This document shows positions 32,658-35,201 of a DNA stretch of 35,201 nucleotides, piece after piece. Location of the stretch: positions 1 to 35,201 of the forward strand of contig WFTL01000025.1 in NCBI GenBank assembly GCA_015485495.1, written 5' to 3'. Both the position numbers and the translations under genes were made by a program. Position 1 is the first letter of the stretch. The number at the start of each line of letters is the position of its first letter. Origin of the DNA: Planctomycetaceae bacterium. Its GTDB lineage: Bacteria > Planctomycetota > Planctomycetia > Planctomycetales > Planctomycetaceae. The notes under the pieces are model-generated. The model worked only from the letters and a program-made list of their open reading frames with translations, ran no database searches and was not told the origin of the DNA.

Positions 32658-33436
32658 CGCGGCTGCCTGCTGAATCAGCCCGCAGCGATTCCGAACCGGC
32701 TGCGGGCGACTGGAAGCGTGCGGACACACGCATTCTCATTGTGCTTGCCTGTGTTCTGGTCTGGCTGGTGCAGGACAGCGGGATTTCCTCTTTGGCCCGC
32801 ATCATTGTCATCGGTCTGCTGCTGCTGGGGCTGGTGCGCTGGACGGCCGCCCTGCTGCTGGTGCTCTTTCAGCTTCACCTGTACTTCGGAACCGCATACG
32901 GATCGACCCTGTCGAATTCTCCGGTCATGGTTCAGGCAGTGCTGGTGACTCTGATGTCCCTGTCTCGACTGCGATCGTGCCAGGAACTGACGGGGGTGGA
33001 ATCCGTGGCGGCCCTGCTGATGTCTGCGGTCGGACGGGCCGCGGCCCGTTCGGCGACCTCCGAATCGGAGGACGAAGAACGGAGCGGCGGCCCCCGGGTT
33101 GCGTGGCGCGGCGAACTGCTCTGGATGGCTGTCGTGGGGATGATTCTGACTGGAACGGCCGGCATGGTGCTGCAGTGGTTTCCGGAAAGGCCCGAATCCG
33201 TCGGTCTGTACGGACTGACGCCGTCGGGGCTCAGAGCCATTCAGATCGGACTGCTGCTGTTCGCCGTGTGGCTGCCCGTTTCGCTGGTTGTGTCCGAAGG
33301 GCACTGGAAGCACCTGCGGCCACGACAGGCTCGTCTGTGGCTGCGCAGCCGTCTGCTGGAACAGCACCATCGGGAACTGAAGGCGATTGAACGCCGCCGA
33401 GAAGAAGGTATGCGCACGGTGAGCGACAGCATGTAG
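32654..33436 (+). CDS. Membrane protein, last gene of the MoxR operon
   Basis: 260 residues from ATG at 32654 (262 if the ATG at 32648 is used). Hydrophobic segments are at about 27-40, 47-63, 67-80, 88-100, 152-172 and 194-212. A charged, flexible loop with S-E-S-E-D-E-E lies near 133-145, and the C-terminal ~45 residues are basic and helical (L-E-Q-H-H-R-E-L-K-A-I-E-R-R-R-E-E), so cytoplasmic. No family is recognised. In related operons a membrane protein of the transglutaminase (TgpA) type often follows DUF58; this protein keeps only membrane spans and no papain-like Cys-His-Asp domain. It overlaps DUF58 by four bases, so co-translation is likely. Nothing on the + strand follows. Confidence 0.8.
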   Translation: MTRLPAESARSDSEPAAGDWKRADTRILIVLACVLVWLVQDSGISSLARIIVIGLLLLGLVRWTAALLLVLFQLHLYFGTAYGSTLSNSPVMVQAVLVTLMSLSRLRSCQELTGVESVAALLMSAVGRAAARSATSESEDEERSGGPRVAWRGELLWMAVVGMILTGTAGMVLQWFPERPESVGLYGLTPSGLRAIQIGLLLFAVWLPVSLVVSEGHWKHLRPRQARLWLRSRLLEQHHRELKAIERRREEGMRTVSDSM

Positions 33437-33459
33437 GCGGCAGGCCGGATCCAGGAACA

Positions 33460-33522
33460 GTGGAGGGCCCCGCTCCGTCGGGGCCGTCGATGACACGGAC
33501 GCGACAGAGCGCGTCCCTCCAC
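33460..33522. repeat. REP-like near-palindrome made of two mirrored hairpins
   Basis: Outer arms GTGGAGGG (33460-33467) and CCCTCCAC (33515-33522) are exact complements. Inside are two perfect seven-pair hairpins: GGCCCCG-CTCCGT-CGGGGCC (33466-33485) and GGACGCG-ACAGAG-CGCGTCC (33497-33516). The loop of one is almost the reverse complement of the other, so the whole element nearly equals its own reverse complement while the stems differ by paired changes. This is the layout of REP/BIME-type elements. No copy is seen elsewhere in the window. Confidence 0.75.
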
Positions 33523-33556
33523 ACACCCTTCGGACGGGCCGGACCCCGTTCCTCCG

Positions 33557-33600
33557 GCAGGCAATGGCATGCATACGGCGGATTGCAGGCAGTGGCCTGC
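33557..33600. repeat. Two related 16-base units, the second a perfect hairpin
   Basis: The unit at 33557-33572 (GCAGGCAATGGCATGC) and that at 33585-33600 (GCAGGCAGTGGCCTGC) differ at two positions and are 12 bases apart. The second is a perfect six-pair stem with a four-base loop; the first is a damaged version of it. Confidence 0.5.
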
Positions 33601-33650
33601 TGAGTTTCCCGATGCGACCTGAAATCACGGCGGAAGGCCGAAAGGCCTCC

Positions 33651-33666
33651 GGTGAGTACACTCACC
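33651..33666. repeat. Short inverted repeat
   Basis: GGTGAGT (33651-33657) and ACTCACC (33660-33666) are exact complements separated by two bases. It is preceded directly by another imperfect hairpin (AGGCC-GAAA-GGCCT type near 33634-33650). Confidence 0.45.
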
Positions 33667-33818
33667 CGCGCACCGACCGGGCGGCTTGCGCCGTTCCGCT
33701 ATCATTGCCACCGCCACGCGCCGGCGCTGCTGACGGTTCCGAGTCGCTCCGCTCCTGGATCCGGCCTGCAGGCTGCAGTTTGCCGTGCGTATACCAATTC
33801 CACCACCTTCGGAACGGT

Positions 33819-35201
33819 TCACTCCACCTTCAGAACGGCAGTGTGCGGCTGATCCGTTCGAATGATGACCTCTCCAGCGCCTCCGTCGCTTCCGTCTCGA
33901 AATGACGCGTCCACGCGCACCGTCAGAACGAAACGACGGCGCGGCTCATCGATGACACCATCCACCGTGATGCCCTGTCCGCAGTCCACCTGCGTGATCC
34001 GAAATTCCTCCTTCGCATTCGATCTCACGAGGATACGGTACTCCCGAGGCCAGTTGCTCTCGGAGGCGGCAACAGCAATCCGTGGAGGAATCACGGACAC
34101 CGGCGGCACCTTCTTCGCGCGCACATCGACAGCAATCTCAGGAAAACGCTCGTCATCGAACCGGAACGACAACAGGTCGCGGATGTCCCCTTCGGCGACA
34201 TCCGCCGCAATGGACACATCGAAAATCAGAGCCCCCGGAACGCTTTCCCGCTGCTGAACGGAAATCCCGGAATGGTTCCAGTGGACCTTTTCGAACTTCT
34301 CCAGCAGGCCCGGAACGACGGACTCGATACGCAGCCGTTTCTTCGGCGCTTCCTGGCTGTCGACGATGCCGAAGATCAACTGAGATGGAATCGCGCGAAG
34401 CTTCTTTCGGATGTCTGCTGTCAGACTCAGATGAATCGTCTTCAGCGATTCGTGGTCCGCATCCGTCGTGATCGTCACCCGCCCGGACTGACGCCCCAGC
34501 AGGTGTTCGGTCCACACGCGGTAAGAAACCAGGCAGACCGCACCGGGAGCGATCGTCTGCCCGACCGAAATGTCGATATCCTGGCAACTGCACGTTTTTT
34601 CGATCCCGGTGATCGTGATCTTCCGATCCGTCACATTCCGGATGGCGAAAACGTGGTGCAGATCGTCCCCGGGAGCCAGTTCACCCAGATCGACCGACCG
34701 CCGTTCATCCACGACGCCCTGTCCGCCATGATCCTTCTGCACACACCCGACCAATCCCGGCAACAGCAGCGCGAGCAGGACACAGATATGCTTTGTCTGT
34801 TTTCCGGCCTTCACGCCGGAAAACAGCATCCGCGTGAGAACCCCGCACAGAACCACAGGTGTTCCGCCCCAGTACCACGTAGCCAGTGTACTCCGGGCAG
34901 ACAATGTCAATGGTTCCGGAATCGGATCATCCGACACCAGAAGTCCAATTCCCGTAAAACGCGATTCGATCACTTCCCGCGACCGCCACGCGACAGTTCT
35001 CGGCGGACTGAAAAGATACAGGTCGCCGGTTTCAGAATCCTCGCCGAGCGATACCACGAAGTGATTCAAATCATCCGAACTTTCGAGATGCAGAATCGCA
35101 GGAACTCCCGTCTGCAGAATCTGCGAAAGCGGAACTTCGACGCCTGCTGCGCAGAGTCCGAGTTTCTGTGCAGCAACCCGGACGTGATGAAGACTCGTAC
35201 C
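33819..35201 (-). CDS. C39-peptidase-like domain joined to a DUF1573 region (5' end outside the window)
   Basis: The frame is open from the window edge to the TGA at 33819-33821: 460 codons. At the edge the sequence reads L-H-H-V-R-V-A-A-Q-K-L-G-L, then V-P-A-I-L-H-L-E, N-H-F-V-V-S-L and Y-L-F-S-P-P, which follows the C39 (bacteriocin-type) cysteine peptidase pattern; the Cys would be further upstream. His of N-H-F is kept, but the Asp of the usual D-P is Ser. Two hydrophobic segments follow, the second, H-I-C-V-L-L-A-L-L-L-P-G-L-V-G-C, looking like a lipoprotein signal. The rest is DUF1573-like with T-C-S-C-Q-D (Cys pair) and I-A-P-G. It may be one fused protein, or a separate DUF1573 lipoprotein may start at M-L-F-S-G-V-K (ATG near 34830). 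Confidence 0.75.
   Translation of the reverse strand, partial: GTSLHHVRVAAQKLGLCAAGVEVPLSQILQTGVPAILHLESSDDLNHFVVSLGEDSETGDLYLFSPPRTVAWRSREVIESRFTGIGLLVSDDPIPEPLTLSARSTLATWYWGGTPVVLCGVLTRMLFSGVKAGKQTKHICVLLALLLPGLVGCVQKDHGGQGVVDERRSVDLGELAPGDDLHHVFAIRNVTDRKITITGIEKTCSCQDIDISVGQTIAPGAVCLVSYRVWTEHLLGRQSGRVTITTDADHESLKTIHLSLTADIRKKLRAIPSQLIFGIVDSQEAPKKRLRIESVVPGLLEKFEKVHWNHSGISVQQRESVPGALIFDVSIAADVAEGDIRDLLSFRFDDERFPEIAVDVRAKKVPPVSVIPPRIAVAASESNWPREYRILVRSNAKEEFRITQVDCGQGITVDGVIDEPRRRFVLTVRVDASFRDGSDGGAGEVIIRTDQPHTAVLKVE

Larger units (their letters stand above)
33437..33818. other. Gene-free stretch rich in hairpins
   Basis: 382 bases between the convergent ends of the MoxR operon and the DUF1573 gene. 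It holds a 63-bp mirrored hairpin element (33460-33522), two related 16-base units (33557-33572 and 33585-33600) and the inverted repeat at 33651-33666. No coding frame is convincing. Confidence 0.7.

Noticed and set aside
1-35201. CRISPR array, insertion sequence, prophage or integrase
   Set aside because: No spaced direct repeats of CRISPR type, and no transposase, integrase or phage structural protein is encoded.

Overview
The window looks like an ordinary chromosomal stretch of a GC-rich, SD-poor Gram-negative bacterium, most probably a member of the Planctomycetota. The reasons are the set of protein families: a SH3-like planctomycetal C-terminal domain, a DUF1573 lipoprotein-type protein, small proteins ending in a Y-K-R/F-P-T-W-S-E/L-G-Y-R-K module, a secreted protein with a single CxxCH motif, and a DUF4129-DUF4350-MoxR-DUF58 operon. 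Genera cannot be told from this. I see no rRNA, tRNA, CRISPR array, prophage or insertion sequence.

Left part (1-5500, mostly + strand): the tail of a SH3-like protein, translationally coupled to a VanZ-like membrane protein; a TPR lipoprotein with a candidate sigma70 promoter; convergent gpsA; then two small paralogous proteins in tandem.

Middle left (5577-16677, all - strand): a run of metabolic and signalling genes. A Gfo/Idh/MocA oxidoreductase, a uronate-isomerase-like protein and an FHA-GAF-PP2C phosphatase are closely spaced and probably co-transcribed. Then come an orphan membrane protein, a quinone-oxidoreductase-type MDR protein with a (CTGC)7 tract just upstream, and a HAD hydrolase / class I glutamine amidotransferase / SDR / aldehyde dehydrogenase set that reads like one small pathway of unknown substrate.

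Middle (17107-23929): a DinB-like protein and a NERD-nuclease/SF1-helicase fusion on +; a CxxCH secreted protein plus an acidic lipoprotein on -; then metX-metW on - for methionine synthesis.

Right (24345-33436, + strand): lpxD-lpxI for lipid A synthesis, followed by a tightly overlapping five-gene operon (DUF4129 protein, DUF4350 protein, MoxR ATPase, DUF58 protein, membrane protein). The right edge is a - strand gene whose open frame joins a C39-peptidase-like domain to a DUF1573 region. The gap between it and the MoxR operon holds a cluster of inverted repeats, including a 63-bp near-palindrome made of two mirrored hairpins, which is the most REP-like structure in the window.

I did not find a clear undescribed multi-gene defence or mobile system. 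The best leads are the tandem small paralogs, the mirrored-hairpin element, the C39/DUF1573 open frame, the DUF58 protein with a degenerate metal site, and the tetranucleotide repeat.
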